The notes: generated by a model from the letters alone, not told the origin. A stretch of DNA of 64,000 nucleotides from an uncultured Eubacteriales bacterium (GCA_902793605.1 CADBEB010000002.1:124001-188000); one strand, 5' to 3'; shown: positions 23,220 through 31,898, counted from the stretch's first letter. Made by a program: numbers and translations.

Positions 23220-25325
23220 TCATTCCCGATGGATCTTCATCGTGAGCTTCCGCCTGCAAAGGTCTTCCTCCGCGCTCATCTGGAAGTAAGGCGTACCGTC
23301 CTTCCGGAAGTGGACCCGGCGGATGCCGTCACAGCGCAGGTGCTCATGAATCCCCGTTTCCGCATGGTAGGCGATCATGGTTTCACCCAGGTCATTGACA
23401 AAAAACGAGTTGTGCCCGGGACCGTATTCTCCCGCCACGGAACGGAATGTCAGTACCGGCGCGATGCTTTTTATCCAGACTCCCGGATCCGTCAGGTCAT
23501 CTTCGCCGTCGGCGGTCAGCAGCCCCAGCGCATAGGTATAAGCGTTGGCCGACCCCCCGGAATAGGTGAGATATACTTTTCCGCCGCGGACAAGTGCATA
23601 CGGGCCTTCGTTATTGATGGTGCCCGCTACGTTCTCCCATCCGTACAGGGGGCGGGACAGCAGGACGGGCTCGCTGGTCAGCCGCCACGGCTCTGCCTCG
23701 CCGACCGACGCGATATACAGCATAGAACCGGTGTCCCGGGGCGTACCGATATGCCTGCGATAGGACCAGACCATATAGGAACCGCTGGCGACCCGGATGT
23801 ATGTCATGTCCAGCGTGATGCCGTCCGCGGTAAGCGGTGTCCCGTCCATCCGGACAACCGGGACCGGGTTTTCCCAGTCCTCCGCGCAGATGATCCTGCC
23901 GCCTTTTTTCAGTTTCATCATGTGGCATTGCGGTCCCCAGACGTGGCCGCTGACTGCAAAAAGGATGTAAGCGTCTCCGCCGATCCGGTGAAATTCCGGA
24001 GCCCAGAAGGTTTGCTCAAAGCCTCGTTCCGGGTCGTAAGGCAGGATCAGGTGTTCCACGATCTCCGGGGAGAACAGTCCTTCCACGCTGTCCGCCTCCC
24101 GGACATACATGCCGATGTCATCCAGGTTATCGTTTGTTCCCAGGAAGTACCATTTCCCGTCCCACGGGAAGATCACCGGATCACCGTAGCCCCTGGCCAG
24201 GGGAAACGGAAACTTCTGCTGCCGTATCGTGCCTTCCACCGGATAGGTTCCGGACCGGTCAAAGTCAACGCCGTCCGTATTCCAGTCGACTTTCCGGACC
24301 GCACGGGAGCCGTCACTGTAAACCACAGTGGCCTGAATCTGCTCCAGCTCCTTTTCTGACGTGACTGTCACCTGTTCCGGAAGCAGCACATTCTCCTGCC
24401 GGACGGGAGTCCACCAGCGAATGGCTTCTTCAGCGATGTCGGGGCTGACTGCCAGGGTATCAGAAACGGTGTATCCGGAAAGCTCCGCTTCGTTCACCGG
24501 GCCGACTTCTTCAAAACGGATCAGGTCCCGGGTTTTCCAGAGGAAAACATTTCCCTTCTCACAGGCGAACGGCTCACCGTCCTCAGTGATCATTTTTCCG
24601 CAGATTCCGATCCGGCCGTCTTCCAGGATGAACAGCCCCGGATCGCGGATACCGACGGGAATAATGGTATCTTCCCGGGATACCGTTCCCTTTGCGAACA
24701 GAATCCCATAATCCCGGTTCAGCGGCTGTGCTTCCTGTCCCGGACGCCGGAAGGAAAAATGAACGGAACAGGCCAGGCCGGCAGGGTACTCCACCGGATC
24801 AATCGGCTTTGTGTAAACAGTAAACAAAACGCGGCCTTCGCTGCCCGGCCGGCGCAATTCCATCTCGCCGGTCATTGCGGAGAAGCCGTACTTTTCATAA
24901 AGAGGCCGCCCGGCGGCGGTTGCTTCCAGTGAAATGAAAGTTACGCCCTTTTCCCCGGCATCCTGAACCAGCAGGTCCAGCATATGGTGAGCGATCCCCA
25001 TTCGTCTGTATTCCGGCCGGGTATACATATTCATGATATATCCTTTCCGGCCGGTCGGATTGTGACAGGTCGGCATGACCTGATAATAGCTGATCCCGCC
25101 TGCGCCGACAAACTGATCCGCGTCAAAGGCCAGGAAAGCGGTATGCGTACCGCCGGGGATGGCTTGCTCATAATAGGCGCGCGACTGCTTTTCCACTTCA
25201 CTCATATCGGTGTCGTCCGGCAGGCTGTTGGCAGCGAGCAGCACTTCGACTCTCGTTTTTGTCAGCAGATCGATATCCGCTGCCTTAGCTTTCCGGTATA
25301 CCAGGTTCTGAATCTGTTCCCGCAT
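23220..25325 (-). CDS. GNAT acetyltransferase fused to GH43 glycosidase
   Basis: 701 residues in one open frame. Residues 8-155 are a complete GNAT domain (YTRPEYRRMGIAHHML acetyl-CoA loop at 101-116; PLYEKYGF at 141-148). From about 165 onward it is a cytoplasmic GH43-type arabinanase/xylosidase: an incomplete N-terminal propeller (YPAGLACSVHFSF, PLNRDYGILF), a Big_4-like Ig segment (about 315-365, VTVTSEKELEQIQATVVYSDG) and the catalytic five-bladed propeller with Asp382 (GDPVIF), Asp506 (LDMTYIR) and Glu573 (NNEGPYAL). AAAGGGAGAT precedes the ATG. Related GH43 proteins normally begin near residue 165; a TTG at codon 166 with AAGG 7 bases upstream could start a separate GH43 product. The fusion is unusual. 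Confidence 0.8.
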   Translation of the reverse strand: MREQIQNLVYRKAKAADIDLLTKTRVEVLLAANSLPDDTDMSEVEKQSRAYYEQAIPGGTHTAFLAFDADQFVGAGGISYYQVMPTCHNPTGRKGYIMNMYTRPEYRRMGIAHHMLDLLVQDAGEKGVTFISLEATAAGRPLYEKYGFSAMTGEMELRRPGSEGRVLFTVYTKPIDPVEYPAGLACSVHFSFRRPGQEAQPLNRDYGILFAKGTVSREDTIIPVGIRDPGLFILEDGRIGICGKMITEDGEPFACEKGNVFLWKTRDLIRFEEVGPVNEAELSGYTVSDTLAVSPDIAEEAIRWWTPVRQENVLLPEQVTVTSEKELEQIQATVVYSDGSRAVRKVDWNTDGVDFDRSGTYPVEGTIRQQKFPFPLARGYGDPVIFPWDGKWYFLGTNDNLDDIGMYVREADSVEGLFSPEIVEHLILPYDPERGFEQTFWAPEFHRIGGDAYILFAVSGHVWGPQCHMMKLKKGGRIICAEDWENPVPVVRMDGTPLTADGITLDMTYIRVASGSYMVWSYRRHIGTPRDTGSMLYIASVGEAEPWRLTSEPVLLSRPLYGWENVAGTINNEGPYALVRGGKVYLTYSGGSANAYTYALGLLTADGEDDLTDPGVWIKSIAPVLTFRSVAGEYGPGHNSFFVNDLGETMIAYHAETGIHEHLRCDGIRRVHFRKDGTPYFQMSAEEDLCRRKLTMKIHRE

Positions 25326-25407
25326 GGATAATCTCCCTTTGCCGATGATTTCAAAGACAACACCCGGATTAGCGTGGTCTGTCCCATCAGAAATTCGCCA
25401 AAAAGAG

Positions 25408-25434
25408 AAAAAGCCCTGCTCGCAGCAGCAGGGC
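25408..25434 (-). terminator. Minus-strand terminator-like hairpin in a leader
   Basis: On the minus strand GCCCTGCT pairs with AGCAGGGC, 6-nt loop, followed by TTTTT. No minus-strand gene ends nearby; the next gene in that direction is the GNAT-GH43 gene starting about 85 bases further. It may attenuate that gene's leader or mark the end of a lost gene. Confidence 0.5.
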
Positions 25435-25452
25435 AGGATCCTGCCGGCCCGA

Positions 25453-25485
25453 GGGGAACGGAAAAGGCCGTCGCCATCGTTCCCC
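25453..25485. repeat. REP-like dispersed hairpin, copy 1
   Basis: GGGGAACG (25453-25460) and CGTTCCCC (25478-25485) enclose GAAAAGG-N4-CGCCAT. Same family as 28392-28437 and 31310-31337. Confidence 0.6.
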
Positions 25486-25576
25486 TGATTTGCCTGCTAT
25501 GCGGGTTTGGGGTATGATGGGGGGGAGAAATCTGATGAATGAAGCGGCGACGTTTCTGCCTGCGGGGTGAGAGAGA

Positions 25577-26284
25577 ATGAAAACGATCGGGCTGATCGGC
25601 GGAATGAGCTGGCCGAGTACGATTACCTATTACCGGATCATCAATGAAAAGATGAATGAAAGACTCGGAGGGGCACATTCGGCCCGGATTATCCTTTACT
25701 CTGTGGAATTCTCCGAAATTGCGGAATGTCAGGAAAACGGGCGGTGGGACAAGTGCGCGGAGATCCTGGGGGACGCGGCGGAAAAGCTGGAGGCAGCAGG
25801 GGCCGGCATGATCCTGATCTGCGCCAATACGATGCACAAAGTGGCGGACGAGGTCCGGGTGAGAATCCATGTGCCGATGATCCATATTGCGGACGCCACG
25901 GCGGACGCACTGGAGAAAGCAGGCGTCCGGAAGGTAGCCCTGCTGGGGACAAAATATACCATGACGCAGGACTTCTATACATCCAGGCTCGCCGCCCGGG
26001 GGTTTGACATACTGATCCCGGAAGGCGCAGACCTGGAGGCGGTCAACGACGTGATTTACGGGGAACTGGACCGGGGAGAGATCCGGGAGGAATCCAGGGA
26101 ACGGTTCAGCGGGATCATCTCCGGGCTGAAGGATCGGGGAGCGGAAGCAGTCATCCTCGGATGCACAGAGATCGGGCTGCTGGTGAAGCAGGAAGATTCG
26201 GTCCTTCCGGTTTTCGATACCGCAGAGATCCATGCGGTCCGGGCTGCGGAGCTGGCCCTGACAGGAGCTTCGGCAGATGACTGA
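25577..26284 (+). CDS. Aspartate/glutamate racemase family protein
   Basis: 235 residues of the PLP-independent Asp/Glu racemase (RacX/YgeA-like) superfamily. Opening IGLIGGMSWPSTITYYRIINE (4-24) is characteristic of aspartate racemases. The two catalytic cysteines lie in ICANTMH (about 76-82) and LGCTEIGLL (about 193-201), so both acid/base partners are present. It would interconvert L- and D-aspartate or a related amino acid. A TATGAT -10 lies at 25513-25518. The ribosome site (GGGGTGAGAGAGA) is weak. Followed after 57 bases by the DUF1349 gene. Confidence 0.9.
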   Translation: MKTIGLIGGMSWPSTITYYRIINEKMNERLGGAHSARIILYSVEFSEIAECQENGRWDKCAEILGDAAEKLEAAGAGMILICANTMHKVADEVRVRIHVPMIHIADATADALEKAGVRKVALLGTKYTMTQDFYTSRLAARGFDILIPEGADLEAVNDVIYGELDRGEIREESRERFSGIISGLKDRGAEAVILGCTEIGLLVKQEDSVLPVFDTAEIHAVRAAELALTGASADD

Positions 26285-26341
26285 TCAAACGGGAGCGGAG
26301 GAAAGATGTAAAAGATCTGCCCCGAAAAAAGGAGTAAAACG

Positions 26342-26941
26342 ATGAATCTGAGTTTATTTCAGTGGACAAGGGAACCGAAAGCCTGCGAAATCCGGAACGG
26401 GATCATCCGGGTTACGACTCTGCCGCATACGGATCTCTGGCAGCGTACGTATTACCATTTCAGAAATGACAATGCTCCGGTTTTTCAGATGGAGACGGAT
26501 GAGCGATACTTCAGTTTTGTTGTGAAAACCAGCTTTGAAGAAAGCCACCACCGTTTCGATCAGTGCGGGATTGTCATGTACCTGGACAGTGAGAACTGGC
26601 TGAAGGGCTCCATCGAGTACGAGAACGAGGCATTTCAGCATCTGGGAAGTGTTGTGACGAATCACGGATACTCCGACTGGGCCACCACAGAAATCCCGGC
26701 TGATGTGAAATCAATGTGGTATCGTTTCAGCCGCAGGGAGGACGATTACTGTATAGAGTGTTCAGAAGACGGCGGCACCTGGAAACAGATGAGGGTTTGC
26801 CACATGGCTGAAGGAGACGGCAAAATCCGATTTGGGATTTATGCATGCTCTCCTGAAGAATCATCATTTGCAGCAGTTTTCAGCGACATGCAGCTGACAG
26901 AATGCGCATGGAAGGCGCATGACGGGCAGCAGCCGGATTGA
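26342..26941 (+). CDS. DUF1349 domain protein
   Basis: 199 residues with a concanavalin-like beta-sandwich of the DUF1349 family (yeast Yjr015/regulation-of-CTR1-like fold). Evidence: TTLPHTDLWQRTYYHFRNDNAP (about 22-43), FDQCGIVMYLDSENWLKGSIEYENEAF (about 77-103), the GYSDWATTEI strand (about 112-121) and EESSFAAVFSDMQLTEC near the end. Members may bind carbohydrate, but no catalytic role is known. AAAGGAG precedes the ATG. Probably on the same transcript as the racemase. Confidence 0.85.
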   Translation: MNLSLFQWTREPKACEIRNGIIRVTTLPHTDLWQRTYYHFRNDNAPVFQMETDERYFSFVVKTSFEESHHRFDQCGIVMYLDSENWLKGSIEYENEAFQHLGSVVTNHGYSDWATTEIPADVKSMWYRFSRREDDYCIECSEDGGTWKQMRVCHMAEGDGKIRFGIYACSPEESSFAAVFSDMQLTECAWKAHDGQQPD

Positions 26942-26988
26942 TGAAAGACAGTCCTGTATCCGCGATCTGTTCAATTGATACAGCCGGA

Positions 26989-27681
26989 CTATTCCAGCAC
27001 CGTCGCCCGGAAGGCCCGGATCTGCTCCTCAGTGATCCCGAGCCTGTCCGTGATATAGGCGTCGCCCATTGCGTCCCAGGCGGCCTGCAGGTAGCTTTCA
27101 TCCGCGATATATCCCTGATAGACCCGGTCTGCGTATTCTTTACCGCAGGTCAGGATGAACCGGTCACGCAGGGAGATGGCCTTGGGCATGCTCACGAGGT
27201 TGGTCTTCAGGTAATCCGCGAGGATCGCGTCCCGATTCACACCCAGGATCTCGAGGACCAGCGCGGATGTCAGCCCGCATCGGTCTTTCCCCTCCGTGCA
27301 GTGCCACAGGACAGCCCCGGTGGAAAAGTCATGCCCCATGATCTTCAGCAGGATCTCCCGGAAGGATCCCGCACACTCCCGGATCAGCCATCCGTATAGT
27401 TCGGCAAACTCCGGGAGCATCCATTCCGCCGACATCTGCTCGCGGCTGATGCCCGCCTGGGCTTCGTCAAAAACAGACAGCGGAAGGTACTGACGCTGCC
27501 ACGTCCGGTCCGGTTCCTTCTCCCGCTCGCCGGGCGTCCGGAGATCGATGACCGCGGAGACACCCTTCAGGTCCCGCTCCTCCGCCAGGGCCAGAAGTGC
27601 CGAGCGGACCAGGCAGCCCCTCCGGATCCGCCTTCCGTCCCGCGTTCCGATTCCTCCGAGGTCGCGCAGATTGGCAATCAT
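26989..27681 (-). CDS. Tyrosine-protein phosphatase, Y_phosphatase3 type
   Basis: 230 residues of the bacterial/lipid-type dual phosphatase family (related to IphP/LipA phosphatases). N-terminal NLRDLGGIGTRDGRRIRRGCLVRS (4-27) and AVIDLRTPGERE (about 43-54) are family hallmarks. The P-loop is WHCTEGKDRCGLTSAL (about 126-141), a complete CxxxxxR motif with the Lys-Asp insertion seen in phosphatases that can also use phosphoinositides. It removes phosphate from tyrosine or a related substrate. AGGAGGG precedes the ATG. Monocistronic, convergent with the DUF1349 gene. Confidence 0.88.
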   Translation of the reverse strand: MIANLRDLGGIGTRDGRRIRRGCLVRSALLALAEERDLKGVSAVIDLRTPGEREKEPDRTWQRQYLPLSVFDEAQAGISREQMSAEWMLPEFAELYGWLIRECAGSFREILLKIMGHDFSTGAVLWHCTEGKDRCGLTSALVLEILGVNRDAILADYLKTNLVSMPKAISLRDRFILTCGKEYADRVYQGYIADESYLQAAWDAMGDAYITDRLGITEEQIRAFRATVLE

Positions 27682-27865
27682 TCTTTTTTCCCTCCTGTGG
27701 TTCGATCAACAGCTGTTCACCGTCAGGATAAACTGCATTTTCCCTTCCATTTTATCTGTTCTGTCAAATCCTTTTTTATACTTTGCGGTTCTTTTCCGTT
27801 GCTGTCATTTTTCCAGACCTGTGGTTGGTTTGCGGGCGCATGAAACAGACCGGGAACGAAAAGTG

Positions 27866-27874
27866 TGATATAAT
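27866..27874 (+). promoter_or_regulatory. Extended -10 promoter of the Nudix operon
   Basis: TGATATAAT, i.e. TGn plus a perfect TATAAT (27869-27874), 33 bases before the Nudix start. The sequence GGGAACGAAAAG just upstream (27852-27863) looks like a partial copy of the REP-like repeat. Confidence 0.55.
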
Positions 27875-27907
27875 GGCATCGAAAGCTGTTCTGCGCGGAG
27901 AATAACG

Positions 27908-28387
27908 ATGGATTACATTCATGACCTGCGGAAGGAGATCGGTCCGCGGAAGATCATCCTGAACTGTGCCGGAGCCCTGATCATCAGGGACGGCCGGATC
28001 CTGTTCCAGCGGCGGACGGATAACGGCCGGTGGGGCCTGATCGGCGGGCTGCTGGAAATGAACGAAACCTACCAGCAGGCCGCCCTGCGGGAGATCCGGG
28101 AAGAGACCGGACTGGAAGTCCGGCTGGACCATTTCCTGGGGATCTTCCACAATCACAATATGGTCTGGAGCAACGGGGACGCGGCGCATGTAATTTCCGC
28201 CATGTTCACGGCCACCATCGTCAGCGGGGAACCGAGGATCGACGAGGAATCCTATGAACTGCGGTTCTTTGGGAAGGAGGAGATCCCGGAGCTCTTTGCG
28301 GTGGACCATATCGCGGCGCTGGAAGCTTATTTCAGGGGCGTGCGCCGGCCGATGCTGCAGGAGAATGTGTACAAAGCGAACGACTGA
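27908..28387 (+). CDS. Nudix hydrolase
   Basis: 159 residues. The Nudix box starts at GGLLEMNETYQQAALREIREETGLEV (split across about 48-73; Gx5Ex7REUxEExGU complete), so the metal-binding glutamates are intact. N-terminal LNCAGALIIRDGRILFQRR and the following HNHNMVWSNGDAAHVIS suggest a nucleotide-sugar or ADP-ribose type substrate family, but the substrate is not determined. A short GGAG precedes the ATG. It leads an apparent operon with threonine aldolase and the secreted GH3 enzyme. Confidence 0.88.
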   Translation: MDYIHDLRKEIGPRKIILNCAGALIIRDGRILFQRRTDNGRWGLIGGLLEMNETYQQAALREIREETGLEVRLDHFLGIFHNHNMVWSNGDAAHVISAMFTATIVSGEPRIDEESYELRFFGKEEIPELFAVDHIAALEAYFRGVRRPMLQENVYKAND

Positions 28388-28391
28388 CGGA

Positions 28392-28437
28392 GGAACGAAA
28401 AGGGTTGTCCCCATCGTTCCCGGTCCCCATCGTTCCC
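28392..28437. repeat. REP-like dispersed hairpin, copy 2 with duplicated arm
   Basis: GGAACG (28392-28397) pairs with CGTTCC (28415-28420) around AAAAGGGTTGTCCCCAT. The arm GTCCCCATCGTTCCC (28407-28421) is repeated exactly at 28423-28437. It fills the gap between the Nudix and threonine aldolase genes. Confidence 0.7.
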
Positions 28438-28454
28438 GAAAGGAGAGAAAAGCG

Positions 28455-29507
28455 ATGCCTGTATCCTTTGAAAGCGATTATATTGCGGGAGCTCATCCGG
28501 AGATCCTCCGGAGGCTGGCGGAGACGAACCTTGAGAGCCTGCCCGGTTACGGGGCGGATCCGTACTGCGAAAGCGCGAAGAAGAAGATCCTGGAAGCCTG
28601 CGGCCTGGAACAGGGAGAAGTGGAGTTCCTGACCGGCGGGACTCAGGCCAATGCCGTCGTGATCTCCACGATGCTCGCGGACCATGAAGGCGTGGTCGCG
28701 GCCGCGACCGGGCATATCAGCTCGCATGAGGCCGGGGCGATCGAATACACCGGGCACGAGGTGCTGGAGCTGCCCCAGGAGAACGGGAAGATCCGGCCGG
28801 AGACACTGCGCCGGTTCCTTTCGGATTTCTTTGCGGACGGCAACCATGATCACATGACGTTCCCGGGGATGGTCTACCTTTCCTGGCCGACGGAGTACGG
28901 GACCCTCTACACGAAGGAAGAGCTGGAAGCGGTCTCCGGGATCTGCCGGGAATACGGGATCCCGCTGTTCCTCGACGGCGCGCGGCTCGCCTACGGCCTG
29001 ATGAGCCGCAGCGCGGACCTGACCCTGCCGGACATCGCCCGGCTGTGCGACGTGTTCTATATCGGCGGGACTAAGGTCGGCGCGCTGTGCGGGGAGGCTG
29101 TGGTGTTCACGAAAGGCAACAAACCGAAGCATTTCCTGACGTCCGTGAAGAAGCGGGGGGCGCTGCTGGCCAAGGGGCGGCTCCTGGGTGTTCAGTTTGA
29201 CGCGCTGTTCACGGACGACCTGTATTTCCGGATCGGCCGCCACGCGATCGACATGGCGGAGCGGATGAAGGAAATCTTCCGCGCCTGCAGGCTTACCCTG
29301 TATCTGGAATCCCCGACGAACCAGCAGTTCGTGATCCTGGAGAACGAACGGATGCAGGCGATGCGTGAGCAGATCGCCTTCAGCTTCTGGGAGAAGTACG
29401 ACGAGACGCATACTGTGGTCCGGTTCGCCACGGGCTGGTCCACGACGGAGGAGGACCTGGCTGCGCTGGAAAGAGTTTGTGCCATTCAGGAGGAATCAAG
29501 AGAATGA
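28455..29507 (+). CDS. Threonine aldolase family PLP enzyme
   Basis: 350 residues from ATG 28455 with AGGAGAG upstream (the frame is open further left into the Nudix gene, but without a start site). Beta-eliminating lyase/low-specificity threonine aldolase: SDYIAGAHPEILRRL, GYGADPYCESAKKKI, the TGGTQANAVV loop (about 59-68), active-site region LFLDGARLAYGL (about 174-185) and the PLP-binding lysine in FYIGGTKVGALCGEAVVF (about 200-217). It splits beta-hydroxy amino acids into glycine and an aldehyde. The stop overlaps the GH3 start by 4 bases. Confidence 0.9.
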   Translation: MPVSFESDYIAGAHPEILRRLAETNLESLPGYGADPYCESAKKKILEACGLEQGEVEFLTGGTQANAVVISTMLADHEGVVAAATGHISSHEAGAIEYTGHEVLELPQENGKIRPETLRRFLSDFFADGNHDHMTFPGMVYLSWPTEYGTLYTKEELEAVSGICREYGIPLFLDGARLAYGLMSRSADLTLPDIARLCDVFYIGGTKVGALCGEAVVFTKGNKPKHFLTSVKKRGALLAKGRLLGVQFDALFTDDLYFRIGRHAIDMAERMKEIFRACRLTLYLESPTNQQFVILENERMQAMREQIAFSFWEKYDETHTVVRFATGWSTTEEDLAALERVCAIQEESRE

Positions 29508-31303
29508 AGAAACGTAACGCGATGATCATGGGCTGCCTGGCCCTGGTCCTGTGCCTGATCCTGAATGCCGCTCCCGGCAGCGCCCGGGCGGAAAGCCGGT
29601 ATGCCGGGCTGACCGCGGAGGAGATTGTTTCCCGGCTGACGCTGGAGCAAAAGGCTTCCCAGATGGTCCAGCCGGCCTGCTATAATATCAACGCCGACGA
29701 GATGGCGGTATACTGCTACGGCAGCATTCTGTCCCAGGGGGCGAACCTGAATGCGGCGGAATGGCGGGATTACACAGCCTGGTTCCAGCAGGCCGCCCTG
29801 AAATCCGATGCCGGAATCCCCTACATCTACGGCCAGGACGATGTACACGGCGTGAACTACTGCCTCGGTGCGGTTTACTTCCCCCAGAATATCGGCCTGG
29901 GAGCTGCGGGGGACGAGGAGCTGATGGTCCGGATCGGACAGATCACCGCGGATGAGGCGAAGCTCTGCCATATGCTGTGGAACTTTGCGCCGGTGGTTGC
30001 CCAGTCCGCGGACCCGCGCTGGGGCCGGACCTATGAAAGCTACGGCGCGGATATTGAAAAGATCAGGAAGCTCAGCGTCGCCTATACCAGGGGACTGGTG
30101 GAAAGCGGCATGGTGGTATGCCCGAAGCACTTCTTCGGGGACGGAAACGTGGCCTTCGGGACCGGTGAGAGCCGGGACCAGCCCCGGCTGATGGACCGCG
30201 GGGACGCGCGGCTCACGGAGGAGCAGATCACGGAGCTGCTTTCGGTTTACCAGGCACAGATCGACGCCGGCGCGCAGACCGTCATGGTCAGTTTTTCCTC
30301 CATCAACGGCGTGAAGATGCATGAGAACCGGCAGTATATCGACCTGCTGAAGAATGAGATGGGCTTCAGCGGTTTTGTGGTCAGCGACTGGGAGGGCGTG
30401 AGCCAGACGTCTCCGGAGGATTATAACAGCCAGGTGGCCGCTGTGGTGAACGCCGGCGTGGATATGCTCATGGAAGCGGATCATTTCCGCGAAGCCCGGG
30501 CTGCCATCATCAGCGGGGTAGAGACCGGCCGGATCCCGGAGGAACGGGTGGACGACGCCGTCCGGCGCATTATCCAGGTCAAGATGGATGCCGGCGTCCT
30601 GGACGATCCGCTGTGCGAAGAGCTGGAAACCGTCCGGACAGAGACCGGCTCTGCGGAATATCGCGCCGTCGCCGAGGAGGCAGTGGAAAAGAGCCTGGTG
30701 CTCCTGAAGAACGAAGGAGGCGTACTTCCGCTGAAGAGCGGCACCGCCGTTTATATTACCGGGCCCGCGGCGGATCACGACCAGGCGCAGTGCGGCGGCT
30801 GGACCGTCGGCTGGACCGGCAGCCCGGAAAAGGAGATCCCGGGCGTAACCTCTATCCTGGAGGGCTTCCGGCAGAAGGCGGACGAATACGGTATCCGTGT
30901 GATCACGAAGGAATCCGAGGCGGATCAGGCTGACGTGGTCCTGCTGGTCCTCGGAGAGGAAAGCTACGCGGAATGGCTGGGGGATACCGCAGACCTGGAC
31001 CTGTGCGGCGCGCTGGGCCTGATGGGCAACGAGACCGCCATCCGGAAGGCGGAGAAGCTCGGCAAACCCGTGATTGCCTGTATTGTAGCCGGGCGCCAGG
31101 TGCTCATCAGCCGGTATGCGGACAAGTGGGACGCGGCGGTCATGTGCTACTTGCCCGGATCGGAGGGCCAGGGCGTGGCAAACGTCCTGTGCGGGAAAAA
31201 GCCCTTCACCGGAAAGCTTCCCAGCCCCTGGTACGCTTCCCTGGATCAGATCGGTACGGAGGAATGCTGGCTGCCGATGGGATACGGACTGAGTGCGGAG
31301 TGA
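29504..31303 (+). CDS. Secreted GH3 beta-glucosidase
   Basis: 599 residues beginning at ATG 29504, overlapping the aldolase stop (ATGA), with AGGAGG 10 bases upstream. Signal peptide residues 1-29 (KKRN, hydrophobic core, ARA cleavage), no lipobox. GH3 TIM barrel (about 35-350): GQDDVHGVNY, the KHFFGDGN motif (208-215) and nucleophile Asp295 in FVVSDWEGV. The second alpha/beta domain (about 400-590) has LVLLKNEGGVLPL. This is the two-domain form without fibronectin-like or PA14 modules. It should release glucose from the non-reducing end of cellobiose-type oligosaccharides outside the cell. Confidence 0.92.
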   Translation: MKKRNAMIMGCLALVLCLILNAAPGSARAESRYAGLTAEEIVSRLTLEQKASQMVQPACYNINADEMAVYCYGSILSQGANLNAAEWRDYTAWFQQAALKSDAGIPYIYGQDDVHGVNYCLGAVYFPQNIGLGAAGDEELMVRIGQITADEAKLCHMLWNFAPVVAQSADPRWGRTYESYGADIEKIRKLSVAYTRGLVESGMVVCPKHFFGDGNVAFGTGESRDQPRLMDRGDARLTEEQITELLSVYQAQIDAGAQTVMVSFSSINGVKMHENRQYIDLLKNEMGFSGFVVSDWEGVSQTSPEDYNSQVAAVVNAGVDMLMEADHFREARAAIISGVETGRIPEERVDDAVRRIIQVKMDAGVLDDPLCEELETVRTETGSAEYRAVAEEAVEKSLVLLKNEGGVLPLKSGTAVYITGPAADHDQAQCGGWTVGWTGSPEKEIPGVTSILEGFRQKADEYGIRVITKESEADQADVVLLVLGEESYAEWLGDTADLDLCGALGLMGNETAIRKAEKLGKPVIACIVAGRQVLISRYADKWDAAVMCYLPGSEGQGVANVLCGKKPFTGKLPSPWYASLDQIGTEECWLPMGYGLSAE

Positions 31304-31309
31304 TCTTCC

Positions 31310-31337
31310 GGAACGAAAAGGGTCATCCCCTGTTCCC
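31310..31337. repeat. REP-like dispersed hairpin, copy 3 (degenerate)
   Basis: GGAACGAAAAGGGTCATCCCC then TGTTCCC; compared with copy 2 it lacks the bases ATC before the right arm. It lies 7 bases after the GH3 stop. Confidence 0.6.
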
Positions 31338-31368
31338 GGGTAACAGTCACCTGTACCGGCGCTTTGGT

Positions 31369-31392
31369 CCCCCTCGTTGAGGGGGCATTTTT
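31369..31392 (+). terminator. Rho-independent terminator after GH3 gene
   Basis: CCCCCTC/GAGGGGG stem with GTT loop and CATTTTT tail. It separates the GH3 operon from the ATP synthase operon. Confidence 0.85.
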
Positions 31393-31395
31393 ACG

Positions 31396-31424
31396 TTGCA
31401 AAACAGGCGCAGATTTGATACAAT
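31396..31424 (+). promoter_or_regulatory. ATP synthase operon promoter
   Basis: -35 TTGCAA (31396-31401), exactly 17 bases, -10 TACAAT (31419-31424), directly after the GH3 terminator and 43 bases before atpI. Confidence 0.7.
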
Positions 31425-31466
31425 CATTTGAGGTTGCAGTTTTGTGAAAAGGGGGCCGATGACGGC

Positions 31467-31898
31467 ATGGATCCTGCGGTTAAAAAGGAAACAGGGTACA
31501 TCGTCGTCTGGGTCGTGCTGCTCAGCCTGGTGATGGAAGGCGTCTTCCTGATCATCGGGCAGTGGGACTTGTCCGTGCTGTTCGGGAACCTGGGCGGCGC
31601 GGCGGTCGCAGTCGGGAACTTCTTCCTGATGGCCCTGATCGCCACGCGCGCGGTGAACCGGGCAGTGGAAAAGGGAAAGCCGGAGGAAGCGGCGGCCCGG
31701 GTCAAGGCTACGGCAACCGTGCGGCTGCTGGGATGCCTCGCGATCTGCGTGCTCCTGATCGCAGTGTTTAAAACCAATCTGTTTGCAACGGTAATCCCGC
31801 TGCTTTTCCCCCGGATCGGGATTGCGTTCCGGCCGCTGATCGACCGGAAGCGCGGGGTGGAACCCCCGGGGACGGAAGGAAGTGATCTGATTGACTGA
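31467..31898 (+). CDS. atpI: ATP synthase accessory protein I-like membrane protein
   Basis: 143 residues, ATG 31467 with AAAGGGGG upstream. Four hydrophobic helices (about 9-31, 35-58, 80-97, 99-117) and a polar C-terminal tail. Sequence conservation is low in this family; the call rests on size, topology and its place directly before atpB, where AtpI sits in most F-type operons. AtpI helps assemble the c-ring and may take part in Mg2+ or Na+ handling. Its stop lies inside the start region of atpB (8-base overlap). Confidence 0.75.
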   Translation: MDPAVKKETGYIVVWVVLLSLVMEGVFLIIGQWDLSVLFGNLGGAAVAVGNFFLMALIATRAVNRAVEKGKPEEAAARVKATATVRLLGCLAICVLLIAVFKTNLFATVIPLLFPRIGIAFRPLIDRKRGVEPPGTEGSDLID

